DNA of 51,660 bases from Alkalimonas sp. (GCF_020831925.1 NZ_JAFIFQ010000028.1:1-51660), one strand, 5' to 3'; counted from the stretch's first letter, positions 26,724-36,922 are shown. Numbers and translations are program-made. The notes: a model not told the origin generated them from the letters alone.

Positions 26724-28340
26724 ATGTCTGATCTAAAACAATGGGAGCCGGAAAACGACACCTTCTGGCAGCAAGAAGGCAACCGAATTGCCACCCGCAA
26801 CCTTTGGATTTCCATTCCAAGCTTATTGTGTGGCTTTGCCGTCTGGATGATGTGGAGCATCATCAGTGTGCAGATGCTTAATTTAGGCTTTCCCTATTCG
26901 GCATCGGAACTCTTTACCCTGGCCGCTATTGCTGGCCTGAGTGGCGCGACCCTGCGCATTCCAGCCAGTTTTTTCGTCCGGCTGTGCGGCGGACGCTACA
27001 CCATCTTTTTAACCACCAGCTTGCTGATGATCCCAGCCTTTGGCACCGGCATCGCACTGCAGGATCCCAATACTCCGCTTTGGGTGTTTCAACTGATGGC
27101 CTTGTTGTCCGGTATTGGTGGCGGTAACTTTGCGGCCTCGATGTCCAACATCAGCTTTTTCTATCCAAAGAAAAAACAGGGCCTGGCCCTTGGCATGAAT
27201 GCCGGCCTTGGTAACTTTGGCGTCACCAGCATGCAGATCCTGATCCCGCTCTTTATGACTTTCGGGGCTTTTACTCTGGTTGGCGGTGGCGATCCGATGA
27301 TACTGCAAAAAGCCAGTGGCACCCTGATTGGCAGCATCCCGGCCGGCAGTGAGACCTGGGTTCAAAATGCCGGCTTTTTGTGGCTGATACTGCTGATTCC
27401 GCTGGCGTTTGCCATCTGGTTTGGCATGAACAACATTCACACCGAAGAAGTCACCCCAAAACTACCGAGTGCGGTTGGCTCTTTCTCCATTCAGCTGGCT
27501 ATGTATGGCATTGGTCTGGCGACTTCGGTACTTGGTTTGTGGTTGATTTTGCCTGAGTCGGCCAATGGCTCTGGCTTTAGTATTCCAAAAGAGCTGGTGC
27601 TGGTATTGGTGCCCTTCATCACAGTGCTGGCGCTGAAATTCCTACCTGGTGCCATTCGTGCCAGCCTGGAGCGGCAATACAAAATATTTAACAACAAGCA
27701 CACCTGGGTGATGAGTGTGCTGTACGTGATGACCTTTGGTTCTTTTATTGGCTTTGCTGCTGCCCTGCCATTGTCGATTCAGGTGATCTTTGGCTATAGC
27801 CATATAATGGTGGATGGTGTGATGACGCACAATACGCCTAACCCGAATGGACCCAGCGCACTCACCTACGCCTGGATAGCCCCCTTTATTGGCGCCTTGA
27901 TTCGCCCGGTCGGAGGCTGGATCTCTGATCGCTTAGGTGGAGCGCTGGTGACCCAAGTCTGTGCCGTGGTCATGGTGATAGCTGCGCTGGGTGCTGCCTA
28001 CTTTATGCAGCAGGCTTATCAGTCGGCCAGCCCAGAGCAGTACTTCATACCATTCTTCCTGCTGTTCCTGCTGCTGTTCGCCGCCAGTGGTATTGGCAAT
28101 GCCTCTACCTTTAAAACCATCGCCGTGGTGTTCCCGAAAGAGCAAGCCGGCCCGGTACTGGGCTGGACATCAGCAGTGGCAGCCTATGGTGCCTTCTATA
28201 TTCCACAGGTGTTTGGTGAGCAAATCCGCGCTGCCACACCGGAATACGCCATGATCGGCTTTGCGGTGTTCTATGCACTCTGCCTGGTGCTGAACTGGTT
28301 CTACTATCTGCGTAAATCGGGTGAGTTTTACAATCCCTGA
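26724..28340 (+). CDS. narK: Nitrate/nitrite transporter NarK
   Basis: Starting at ATG 26724 (CAGGAG upstream), the 538-aa MFS protein has about 12 hydrophobic segments. Its N terminus, 'NRIATRNLWISIPSLLCGFA', resembles E. coli NarK. The nitrate-signature glycine loop 'SGIGGGNFAASMSNISFFYP' is present, with a related motif later ('AASGIGNASTFKTIAVVFP'). It moves nitrate in and nitrite out to feed NarGHI. It is longer than E. coli NarK (463 aa), mainly through a long loop in the C-terminal half ('VDGVMTHNTPNPNG'). The ORF can be extended upstream to 26667, but that region lacks a ribosome-binding site. A 9-bp hairpin follows the stop. Confidence 0.93.
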   Translation: MSDLKQWEPENDTFWQQEGNRIATRNLWISIPSLLCGFAVWMMWSIISVQMLNLGFPYSASELFTLAAIAGLSGATLRIPASFFVRLCGGRYTIFLTTSLLMIPAFGTGIALQDPNTPLWVFQLMALLSGIGGGNFAASMSNISFFYPKKKQGLALGMNAGLGNFGVTSMQILIPLFMTFGAFTLVGGGDPMILQKASGTLIGSIPAGSETWVQNAGFLWLILLIPLAFAIWFGMNNIHTEEVTPKLPSAVGSFSIQLAMYGIGLATSVLGLWLILPESANGSGFSIPKELVLVLVPFITVLALKFLPGAIRASLERQYKIFNNKHTWVMSVLYVMTFGSFIGFAAALPLSIQVIFGYSHIMVDGVMTHNTPNPNGPSALTYAWIAPFIGALIRPVGGWISDRLGGALVTQVCAVVMVIAALGAAYFMQQAYQSASPEQYFIPFFLLFLLLFAASGIGNASTFKTIAVVFPKEQAGPVLGWTSAVAAYGAFYIPQVFGEQIRAATPEYAMIGFAVFYALCLVLNWFYYLRKSGEFYNP

Positions 28341-28349
28341 TACCAGGTT

Positions 28350-28374
28350 GGCAGCAGCTGCACCGGCTGCTGCC
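28350..28374 (+). terminator. Hairpin after narK
   Basis: GGCAGCAGC-TGCACCG-GCTGCTGCC forms a perfect 9-bp stem 9 nt after the narK stop. No T-tract follows directly, so it may be a weak terminator or an mRNA-stabilising 3' hairpin. Confidence 0.5.
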
Positions 28375-28491
28375 TATACGACTTTGGTCGTAATGTGATC
28401 GCTTTGAGGAACAGCTTTGCGCAAGATCAAATGTTAACCACAAACCAACTTTTATACTGCCGGCTGTTTTTTTACTCAGCCAAGGTGACTT

Positions 28492-29550
28492 GTGGTAGCC
28501 CATCTGACCGAATTGTTTGTCAACGCCCAGGAACCAGAACCCTGTGTCGCTAAGCTGATCAGCAAGCAACTGATTAGCTGTTCACCCGACACGCCGGTGC
28601 AGCAAGCCGCCCGCCTGATGCATCAACATCAGGTCAGCTGCATCCTGGTAACAGAACACAATAAGGTACTGGGAATTTGGACCGAGGCTGATGCCAAACG
28701 GCTAAACTGCCAACAAATCGATGCCTACAAACAGCCAATCCGTCAGCTGATGACCAGCCCGGTGATTCATGTGCAAGCGGATACCCCCCTCAATCAGGCG
28801 GCCAGCCTGATGCTGCAAAAACGTATCCGCCGCTTGCTGGTACTGGATAAAGAGCAGCGCCCGCTTGGTATGCTCACCCAAAGCGATATTATTCGTCAGC
28901 AGCGCATTGAGCACTATCTGCGATTGCGCGATGTAGGCTCCAGCATTTCCAAACCACCGCTGTGTTTAGCCAGCAGCATGCCGCTGAATCAGGCCGTAAA
29001 AATGATGCACCAGCACAATGCCGAAGCGGCTATCGTCGAGTACCCGGATGGCATGAGCGGCATTATTACCGAGCGCGACTTAATCCGGCTGATTGCCGAT
29101 GGCAACTGCCATGCTGAATTATGGCAATTGGCACAGCGTCCGGTACTGACCGTAGGTGCAGACTGCAGTTTGCTGCAAGCGGTCGACTTACTGAAAGAAA
29201 AAAACTTCCTCCATATTGCTGTCTGTAACGACCGGGAGCAGATTTGTGGTTTGCTGTCGTTTAGCGATATTCTGATCAATGTTGAATACGCCTATGTCGA
29301 GCAGTTGAAGCAGGCACTGCAGCTGCGCGATCAGGCGCTGCGAACTTCGGCCGATTACCTGCGGCTGGCACAAAAAGTCATTGATGCATCCCTGGATGGC
29401 ATCATGATTACCAACGTACATGGTGTCATTGAATCCGTTAATCCCAGCTTCAGCCAGCTAACCGGTTACAGTGCAGAAGAAGCCATGGGTCAAACGCCAG
29501 CCATGCTCAGCTCAGGTTTGCACAACAAAGACTTTTATAAAAAGCTGTAG
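28492..29550 (+). pseudogene. 5' part of a CBS-PAS-GGDEF-EAL gene interrupted by an in-frame TAG
   Basis: A GTG start at 28492 behind AAGGTGA opens a frame that encodes four CBS motifs (about residues 20-140 and 150-265; 'SCSPDTPVQQAARLMHQHQV', 'IITERDLIRLIADGN'). A PAS domain follows (from about 300; 'SLDGIMITNVHGVIESVN', 'FSQLTGYSAEEAMG'). It stops at TAG 29548-29550 in the middle of the PAS, after 'NKDFYKKL'. The same frame continues without any shift into PAC, GGDEF and EAL. PAS domains usually have Trp at this point, so a single TGG to TAG change explains the break. The 352-aa fragment could still be made as a CBS-only ligand-binding protein. Confidence 0.75.
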
Positions 29551-31035
29551 GCCACCTTGCTGGAGCAAGGCCACTGGCAAGGCGAGATCTGGAACAAACG
29601 CAAAAATGGCGAGATTTACCCTGAATGGCTGTCTATTACAGCGATCCGCGGAGAAAATGGCGATATTTGCCAGTTTGCCGCCATTTTCAGCGATATCAGT
29701 GAACGCAAATACCAGGAAAATAAAATCCATCAGCTCGCCTATCTGGATGAGCTGACCGGTCTTGCCAACCGTCGGATGTTTTTGGATCGCCTGAAGCTGG
29801 CACTGGCCAATGCCCATCGCCACCAGCATCAGATGGCGGTGCTGTTTCTGGACTTGGATCTGTTTAAACGCATCAACGACACCCTGGGCCATCAGGCGGG
29901 CGATGAAGCCTTAAAGGAAGTGGCCAGACGGCTGCAGGCTACGGTGCGCGAGGGTGAGTCGGTCGCCCGGCTTGGCGGTGATGAATTCACCATTTTATTG
30001 CCCGAGGTGGAGGGCATAGATTCTCTGGGCTGTCTGGCAAAGCGGCTGGTCAGTCAGTTTGAGCAGCCGTTTCGCTTGCTGGAACAAGATTTTTTCCTGA
30101 CCACCAGCATTGGCATCAGTGTCTACCCTGACGATGCGCAAAGCGCCGATCAATTGATCAAGCATGCCGATGTGGCCATGTACCAGGCGAAAAATGCCGG
30201 CCGGAACCAGTTTTGCTTTTATCAGGAGAGCGTTGGCCAGCAAACCCAGAACGAGCTGAAGCTGGAGCAGGCACTGCGCCAGGCGCTGCAGCAACAACAC
30301 CTGGAAGTCTACTACCAACCAAAGGTCTGCCTGAAAACAGGCGCAGTCACAGGCCTGGAGGCCCTGGTTCGCTGGCAGCACCACGAGCATGGCTTTATAT
30401 CCCCAGCCAGTTTTATTCCGCTGGCGGAAAAGCTGGGACTGATTTCCATGCTCAGCGATCACGTGTTGACGCAGGTATGCCGCGATATCCGTCACCACCA
30501 GCTTAAAATGCCGGTGGCGATCAATATTTCTGCCATGCAGCTGCTGGATCCTACTTTCAGCCAGCGTCTGCAGCACCAACTGCATCAGTTTGCTATCTCG
30601 CCAAAATGCATCGAGCTGGAGCTGACCGAAAGTTGCCTGATCCCAGAGCAAGCGGATGCTACCCTAACTCTGCTCACGCATCTGCGTCAGCAAGGATTTC
30701 GCATTTCCATCGATGATTTTGGCACCGGTTATTCCTCGCTTTCCTATTTACGCCGGCTGCCAATAGATTGCCTGAAGATTGATCGCAGTTTTGTCGATGA
30801 ATTGCCGGATAATAGCGAGGATGCGCAAATAGCTCAGGCTATTATCGCCATGGCCAAAGCGCTGGGGCTGGATGTGATCGCCGAAGGTGTCGAGCACCCA
30901 CAACAACAAGATTTCCTGTTGGCAGCAGGTTGCAGCATCGCGCAGGGCTATTTGTATGCACCCGCGCTGCAGATAGCTGAGCTGCAAAACTGGCTGCAGC
31001 ACAGACAACAACTGTCAAACTGTGCCTGCCATTAG
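29551..31035 (+). pseudogene. 3' part of the same gene: PAS/PAC remainder, GGDEF and EAL
   Basis: In the same frame as the fragment ending at 29550, this part encodes the second half of PAS ('GHWQGEIWNKRKNGEIYPEW'), a diguanylate cyclase domain with an intact 'RLGGDEF' site, and an EAL domain with 'LEALVRW', 'NISAMQL', 'ELTES', 'DDFGTGYSSLSYL' and 'KIDRSF'. Both catalytic sites look functional. Translation could restart at TTG 29557, 6 nt past the stop, although only a weak AGG lies upstream. The first in-frame ATG lies within GGDEF. Without the break the gene would encode about 847 aa. Its position between narK and narX hints at nitrate- or redox-linked c-di-GMP control. The lack of further mutations suggests a recent lesion or a sequencing error. 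Confidence 0.75.
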
Positions 31036-31048
31036 GCGGGCATAAACA

Positions 31049-32842
31049 TCAGGCGCTGGCCAGTTGCGCCATGCACTCAGGTATAAAGCGGAAATAAAGA
31101 CCGGTGCCGCCTTCAGGTCGGTTTTTTAGCTGTAAATCGCCACCAAGCTGCCGGCTGCGCTCCTGCATAATAGCCAGACCATAGTGATTGAGCTTTTCCG
31201 GCTGCGCGGGCAAACCCACCCCATTATCTTCCAGTCGCAGCTCTATCGCTTTGTCCTTGCCTTGACGCAGCTCTATCGACAGCTCAGAACCCTGACTGTG
31301 ATGCACGGCATTTTGGCTGGCTTCCCGAATGATCTGCAGCAAATGGATTTCTTCGGTCGGGGTAAGTGGCAAGTGCTCCAGCCGGTAGTCCAGCCGGATC
31401 CTAAGCGTAGATTGTTCGGTCAGTTGCTTGACCGTGGTTTGCAAGGCTTGCTGCAAGCCAGCACCATCGACTTTTAAACGGAAGGTGGTGAGTAGTTCCC
31501 GCAATTGCCGGTAAGCCGAGCTTAAGCCTTCTTTGAGCTCATCGGCGACATCTTTCAGCATGGCTTTGTTGTCACTGGCCATGCCTTTATTTAAACGAGT
31601 GACTTGAATTTTTAAGTAGGACAGCGACTGCGCCAGCGAGTCGTGTAGCTCGCGGGCAATCACCGAGCGCTCCTGCATCAAGGCTAAGCGCCGCACCTGC
31701 TCTTCCTCACCTTTTAAGCTGAGTGCCAGTGCCAGCAAATCTGCCACCGACTGCAACAGCTGTTGTTGCCAGTCTTGCAGCGGTTTGTCTTTGGCCTGAC
31801 GGCTTACCAGCACGCCATAATGATGCTGCTCGCGGTCGAGCGGAAAACGATACACCAGCTGGTTTTGCTCGGTGCGGATATCCTGGCCTTGCGAAACACA
31901 ATCCTGACAGCTGGTTTTGACACAATGCATATGCGGGTTCTGCTCGGGCTGCACCTGCAAATAGGGGCTGCTGCCCTGCTCGGTCAGCAAGCAAAGCTCC
32001 AGCTCATCGGTCGTCAGAATATCCTGCAGCTCGGTAATCAGCTTGGAAAAATCCGCCGAATGCAAACTGTGCTCACTGATGCTGCGGGCAATATCAAACA
32101 AAAACTGCAACCGGGTGTTGCTGTGTTGCAAGGCTTCGGTTTGCTGCTGCACCCTTTTCTCCAGATTGCCATACATATAACCGATAGCGCCGTTCATCTT
32201 ATTAAAGCTATGGGCCAGGGTGCCAAGCTCATCGGGATGTTGTGGTGTAATGCGGTGGGTAAAATCCCCCTGGGCAATGCGCCGGGCTCCTTTGATCAGA
32301 TCTTCTAATGGCTCCTGCACCATCACCCGCAGCCAGTACATCACAATGATCGACAATAAAATAGTGGCCAGTACGGCCACTACTTGCACCGTTCGAAAGG
32401 CCCGCACCTTTTGCTCCGCATCCTGTTGGATCGCCAGCACCAGCTCATCGAGCAGCCGCACCTGCTCGGTCAGCGACAATTCCAGCGGGGCGATGTCTGC
32501 CTGCTCCACCGTCAATAACGGCGCTACCATCAGCCAGTGTTGATGGGCCAGATCATACTTGTTTTGAATCTCCGGTTGATGCAAAAAGCGCTTAAACACC
32601 GGATGCTGCCAACTGTTGTTCAGTTGCTGCTTGGCACTGCTTAACTTCTCCGGCTCTTGCTGTAGTTTTAACCAGGCCAGCCGGTAACTTTGCATCCGCA
32701 AAGAACCCGCCACATTCACCGCATGGGCATCGCTATCGGCTTTATCCGACAACCAATACGACACCATCATGGTGGTCAGTGCCAGCGTGACAATGCAAGC
32801 CAGTGCAATATTAATGCGGGTAACAACAGAAAACGGGCGCAT
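31049..32842 (-). CDS. narX: Nitrate/nitrite sensor kinase NarX
   Basis: Starting at ATG 32842 (GGAG upstream), the 597-aa protein has TM1 (about 9-29), a periplasmic domain with the NarX P-box 'AGSLRMQSYRL' (45-55) that binds nitrate, TM2 (about 150-172) and HAMP. A cytosolic GAF-like region contains the Cys cluster C307, C312 and C315. The HisKA_3 box has H400 (RELHDSLAQSL) and the HATPase has 'REASQNAVHH' and 'EDNGVGLP'. The Cys cluster distinguishes NarX from NarQ. The cognate NarL is encoded about 5 kb away, an unusual separation. The start at 32923 is less supported. narX diverges from narG, sharing a 337-nt regulatory region. Confidence 0.92.
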   Translation of the reverse strand: MRPFSVVTRINIALACIVTLALTTMMVSYWLSDKADSDAHAVNVAGSLRMQSYRLAWLKLQQEPEKLSSAKQQLNNSWQHPVFKRFLHQPEIQNKYDLAHQHWLMVAPLLTVEQADIAPLELSLTEQVRLLDELVLAIQQDAEQKVRAFRTVQVVAVLATILLSIIVMYWLRVMVQEPLEDLIKGARRIAQGDFTHRITPQHPDELGTLAHSFNKMNGAIGYMYGNLEKRVQQQTEALQHSNTRLQFLFDIARSISEHSLHSADFSKLITELQDILTTDELELCLLTEQGSSPYLQVQPEQNPHMHCVKTSCQDCVSQGQDIRTEQNQLVYRFPLDREQHHYGVLVSRQAKDKPLQDWQQQLLQSVADLLALALSLKGEEEQVRRLALMQERSVIARELHDSLAQSLSYLKIQVTRLNKGMASDNKAMLKDVADELKEGLSSAYRQLRELLTTFRLKVDGAGLQQALQTTVKQLTEQSTLRIRLDYRLEHLPLTPTEEIHLLQIIREASQNAVHHSQGSELSIELRQGKDKAIELRLEDNGVGLPAQPEKLNHYGLAIMQERSRQLGGDLQLKNRPEGGTGLYFRFIPECMAQLASA

Positions 32843-32926
32843 AGCATCTCCAGTGCAGAATACTGTAAGCATAACCTGAAACAGACCATAGCGCAGCCAA
32901 AGCTTGTTCCCCAACCAGCACAATTG

Positions 32927-32978
32927 AGCTACCCCCTTTTCCTTAGCGCCACTACAGCTTTAGCTGGAAGGGGTAGCT
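32927..32978. promoter_or_regulatory. Inverted repeat with NarL-like heptamers in the narX-narG region
   Basis: AGCTACCCC (32927-32935) and GGGGTAGCT (32970-32978) form a 9-bp inverted repeat with 34 bases between. Each arm contains a NarL-like heptamer: TACCCCC on one strand and a full-consensus TACCCCT on the other. It lies just upstream of the narX ATG and might control narX or form a loop with the 7-2-7 site. Confidence 0.4.
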
Positions 32979-33026
32979 GGTCGTTGCCAGCACCAGTATT
33001 TTCAGGCATTTAGCCCGAAAACACAC

Positions 33027-33042
33027 TACCACCTTGTAGGTA
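33027..33042. promoter_or_regulatory. NarL-type 7-2-7 palindrome upstream of narG
   Basis: TACCACC-TT-GTAGGTA is an inverted heptamer pair differing from the narK site at two positions only (TACCACT-TT-ATAGGTA). The end changes are compensatory, so the dyad is preserved. It is centred about 93 nt upstream of the predicted narG transcription start, where NarL often assists FNR. Confidence 0.65.
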
Positions 33043-33080
33043 TTTCCCTTCTTCATCAGCCACTTAGCTAACTAGCGAGC

Positions 33081-33121
33081 TTGATCCAAATCAAGCATCA
33101 TTAAGCGGTTCTTTCTATGAT
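33081..33121 (+). promoter_or_regulatory. FNR-dependent class II promoter of narGHJI
   Basis: TTGAT-CCAA-ATCAA (33081-33094) is a perfect FNR/Anr consensus. A TATGAT hexamer (33116-33121) lies 21 nt downstream, which puts the FNR centre near -41 relative to a start at about 33128, the standard class II arrangement. The narG ATG follows about 52 nt later. Confidence 0.88.
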
Positions 33122-33179
33122 GTGCCTACTGAATAAGTAAAAACCGTCTGTTCATGCAGGACAAGACCAGGAGTGTACG

Positions 33180-36100
33180 ATGAGTCATCTACTCGACAAA
33201 CTGCGTTATTTCAAAGCGCATAAAGAGCCTTTTGCCGATGGGCACGGGGTAACCACCGATCAGGACCGTAGCTGGGAACAAGGCTACCGCCAGCGCTGGC
33301 AGCACGACAAGGTGGTTCGCTCCACCCATGGCGTTAACTGTACCGGCTCATGCAGCTGGAAAATTTACGTCAAAGACGGCCTGGTAACCTGGGAAACCCA
33401 GCAAACCGACTATCCGCGTACCCGGCCGGATTTACCGAACCATGAGCCGCGTGGCTGCCCACGTGGTGCCAGTTACTCCTGGTACATCTACAGCGCCAAC
33501 CGGCTGAAGTACCCGAAAATACGTGGTCAGTTGATGAAGCTGTGGCGTGAAGCCAAAGCAAAGCACAGCGATCCGGTCAAAGCCTGGGAATCCATCATCA
33601 GCGATCCGGTCAAAGCCAAAAGCTACAAAGAGCGCCGCGGTCTGGGCGGTTTTGTCCGCGCCAGCTGGGATGAAGTCAATGAGCTGATCGCCGCTTCCAA
33701 CGTCTACACCACCAAAACCTTTGGCCCGGATCGGGTCACCGGCTTTTCGCCCATTCCGGCCATGTCGATGGTTTCTTACGCCGCTGGTGCCCGCTATTTA
33801 TCGCTGATTGGTGGCAACTGCCTGAGCTTTTACGACTGGTACTGCGACTTGCCACCAGCCTCACCGCAAGTGTGGGGCGAGCAAACCGACGTGCCGGAAT
33901 CGGCCGACTGGTACAACTCCAATTACATCATTGTCTGGGGCTCGAACGTGCCACAAACCCGGACGCCAGATGCGCACTTTTTAACCGAAGTTCGCTACAA
34001 AGGCACCAAAACCTGCGTCATTACTTCGGACTACTCCGAGGCTTCCAAGTTTGGTGATACCTGGTTAGCCCCACGTCAGGGCACAGATGCGGCACTTGCC
34101 ATGGCCTTTAGCCATGTGATTTTAAAAGAATTCCACGTCGATAACCCCAGCACTTACTTTACCGACTACATCAAGCGCTACACCGACATGCCGATGCTGG
34201 TGATGCTGGACGAGGCCGGCAACCACAAAACCCAGGGTCGTTTCCTGCGGGCTGCCGATTTGGTGGATCAACTGGGTGAAAGCAACAACCCGGACTGGAA
34301 AACCATCGCCGTCAATGCCGCCGATCAGCGGCTGACCAGCCCGAATGGTGCCATTGGCTACCGTTGGGGTGAAGATGCCGCCAAGTGGAATCTGGAGCAA
34401 AAAGACCGTCAGGGTGAAGTCGATTTACTACTGAGCTTAAAAGATCAGCACGACGAACTGGTCGATGTGGCCTTCCCATACTTTGGCGGCGCACCGCACG
34501 AATACCAGTACTTCCAGCATACCGAACATGACGATATCCAGCTGCGTAAAATCCCGGCCAAACAGGTGCAACTGGCCGATGGCAGTACCGCCCTGGTTGC
34601 CACTGTATTTGATATGATGCTGGCACACTATGGCGTGGATAACGGCCTGGGGGATAGCAGCCGCGCTTCCTCCTTCGACGACAATGTGCCCTACACCCCG
34701 GCCTGGCAAGAAGCCATTACCGGCGTGAAGCGCGCCGATGTTATTCGCGTGGCCCGCGAGTTTGCCCGGACCGCCGATAAAACCCGTGGCCGCTCCATGG
34801 TCATTGTCGGTGCTGCGCTAAACCACTGGTACCACATGGACATGAACTACCGTGGCCTGATCAACATGCTGATGCTGTGTGGCTGTGTAGGCCAAAGCGG
34901 CGGCGGTTGGGCCCACTATGTTGGCCAGGAAAAACTGCGGCCACAAACCGGCTGGGCTCCGCTGGCCTTTGCGCTGGACTGGCAGCGGCCACCCCGCCAT
35001 ATGAACGGCACGTCCTTTTTCTACAATCACTCCAGCCAGTGGCGCTACGAGAAGCTGGATATGAGCGAAGTCATTTCGCCACTGGCCAATAAAGACAAAT
35101 GGTCTGGCAGCATTATCGACTTTAACAGCCGGGCGGAGCGCATGGGCTGGCTGCCCTCTGCGCCTCAGCTTGGTGTGAATCCGTTGGGCCTGGCCGCCGA
35201 GGCCAAAGCAGCCGGTGTCGAGTTAAAAGACTATGTGCTGCAGCAACTGAAAGATCGCAACGTCAAGTTTGCCTGTGAGCAGCCGGAGAACCCGCAAAAC
35301 TTCCCACGTAATATGTTCATCTGGCGCTCCAACCTGCTGGGTTCCAGCGGTAAGGGCCATGAATACATGCTGCGCCACCTGCTTGGCACCAAGCATGGTT
35401 TGTTGGGCAAAGATCTGGGCGAATTTGGCGGCAAAAAACCACAGGATGTGGAATGGACCGATCAACCGGCTGAAGGCAAGGTCGACCTGTTCGTCACGCT
35501 GGATTTTCGGATGTCCACCACCTGCCTGTATTCCGACATCGTGTTGCCAACGGCCACCTGGTACGAAAAAGACGACATGAACACCTCGGACATGCATCCT
35601 TTTATTCACCCGTTAACCGCTGCCATTGACCCGGTATGGGAAGCGCGCAGCGACTGGGAAATCTTTAAAGGCATTGCCAAAGAATTCTCCCGCGTCTGTG
35701 TTGGCCACCTGGGCAAAGAAACCGATGTGGTCACCACCCCGATGCACCACGATACCCCGGCCGAACTGGCGCAGCCTTATGGTGTGAAGGCCTGGTGGAA
35801 AGGTGAATGCGAAGCCATTCCGGGTAAAACCATGCCGCACATCAATGTGGTAGAACGCGACTACCCCAACACCTATGCCCGCTTTACGTCCTTAGGGCCT
35901 TTGATGGAAAGCATCGGCAATGGCGGCAAAGGCATTGGTTGGGATACCAAGGAAGAAGTCGAATTCCTGCGTAAGCTGAACCGTACCCACACCGCCGAAG
36001 GCGCGAATCAGGGCATGGCCAAAATCGAGTCGGCAATTGATGCCTGCGAAGTGATTCTGTCGTTAGCTCCGGAGACCAACGGCCATGTGGCAGTAAAAGC

Positions 36101-36902
36101 CTGGGGCGCGCTTAGCAAGATTACCGGCCGCGACCATACCCATCTGGCCAAACCGAAGGAAGATGAAAAGATCCGCTTTAACGACATCGTCGCCCAGCCA
36201 CGGAAAATCATCTCCTCGCCGACCTGGTCGGGCTTGGAAGACGAGCATGTGTCCTACAACGCTGGCTACACCAATGTGCACGAGCTGATCCCCTGGCGCA
36301 CCATTACCGGCCGGCAGCAGTTTTATCAGGATCACGAGTGGATGCGCGACTTTGGCGAAACCCTCTGCGCCTACAAGCCGCCGATTAACCTGAAAACCGT
36401 GCAACCGGTGTTAAACAAAAAACCGAATGGCAACAAAGAGATTGTGCTGAACTGGATCACGCCGCACCAAAAATGGGGCATTCACAGCACCTACTCCGAC
36501 AACCTGCTGATGCTGACGCTGTCACGTGGTGGCCCTATTGTCTGGATCAGTGAAATCGACGCCAAAGCCGCAGGTATTGTCGATAACGACTGGATCGAAA
36601 TCTTCAACGTCAACGGCTCCATTTCCGCCCGGGCTGTGGTGTCACAGCGGGTGCCAGAAGGCATGAGCATGATGTACCACGCTCAAGAGCGGATCGTGAA
36701 TGTGCCCGGCTCGGAAATGACCGGCAGCCGTGGCGGCATCCACAACTCGGTGACCCGGGCCGTGATGAAGCCGACCCATATGATTGGTGGCTATGCCCAG
36801 CAGGCCTATGGCTTTAACTATTACGGCACCGTCGGTTGCAACCGCGACGAGTTCGTCATTGTTCGCAAAATGGACAAAGTCGATTGGCTGGATACCGAAT
36901 AA
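33180..36902 (+). CDS. narG: Respiratory nitrate reductase alpha subunit NarG
   Basis: This 1240-aa molybdenum bis-MGD subunit matches E. coli NarG length (1247 aa). The FS0 [4Fe-4S] ligands H50, C54, C58 and C93 occur at the same numbers as in E. coli ('HGVNCTGSCSW', 'RGCPRGASYSW'). The Mo-binding Asp segment 'SFYDWYCDLPPASP' is present. There is no Tat signal, as expected for cytoplasm-facing NarG. It reduces nitrate to nitrite with electrons from quinol through NarI and NarH. ATG 33180 follows CAGGAG. It is the first gene of narGHJI, with an FNR site and a NarL site upstream. Confidence 0.98.
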   Translation: MSHLLDKLRYFKAHKEPFADGHGVTTDQDRSWEQGYRQRWQHDKVVRSTHGVNCTGSCSWKIYVKDGLVTWETQQTDYPRTRPDLPNHEPRGCPRGASYSWYIYSANRLKYPKIRGQLMKLWREAKAKHSDPVKAWESIISDPVKAKSYKERRGLGGFVRASWDEVNELIAASNVYTTKTFGPDRVTGFSPIPAMSMVSYAAGARYLSLIGGNCLSFYDWYCDLPPASPQVWGEQTDVPESADWYNSNYIIVWGSNVPQTRTPDAHFLTEVRYKGTKTCVITSDYSEASKFGDTWLAPRQGTDAALAMAFSHVILKEFHVDNPSTYFTDYIKRYTDMPMLVMLDEAGNHKTQGRFLRAADLVDQLGESNNPDWKTIAVNAADQRLTSPNGAIGYRWGEDAAKWNLEQKDRQGEVDLLLSLKDQHDELVDVAFPYFGGAPHEYQYFQHTEHDDIQLRKIPAKQVQLADGSTALVATVFDMMLAHYGVDNGLGDSSRASSFDDNVPYTPAWQEAITGVKRADVIRVAREFARTADKTRGRSMVIVGAALNHWYHMDMNYRGLINMLMLCGCVGQSGGGWAHYVGQEKLRPQTGWAPLAFALDWQRPPRHMNGTSFFYNHSSQWRYEKLDMSEVISPLANKDKWSGSIIDFNSRAERMGWLPSAPQLGVNPLGLAAEAKAAGVELKDYVLQQLKDRNVKFACEQPENPQNFPRNMFIWRSNLLGSSGKGHEYMLRHLLGTKHGLLGKDLGEFGGKKPQDVEWTDQPAEGKVDLFVTLDFRMSTTCLYSDIVLPTATWYEKDDMNTSDMHPFIHPLTAAIDPVWEARSDWEIFKGIAKEFSRVCVGHLGKETDVVTTPMHHDTPAELAQPYGVKAWWKGECEAIPGKTMPHINVVERDYPNTYARFTSLGPLMESIGNGGKGIGWDTKEEVEFLRKLNRTHTAEGANQGMAKIESAIDACEVILSLAPETNGHVAVKAWGALSKITGRDHTHLAKPKEDEKIRFNDIVAQPRKIISSPTWSGLEDEHVSYNAGYTNVHELIPWRTITGRQQFYQDHEWMRDFGETLCAYKPPINLKTVQPVLNKKPNGNKEIVLNWITPHQKWGIHSTYSDNLLMLTLSRGGPIVWISEIDAKAAGIVDNDWIEIFNVNGSISARAVVSQRVPEGMSMMYHAQERIVNVPGSEMTGSRGGIHNSVTRAVMKPTHMIGGYAQQAYGFNYYGTVGCNRDEFVIVRKMDKVDWLDTE

Positions 36903-36922
36903 GGTTGGCGTGAGGAGTTATT

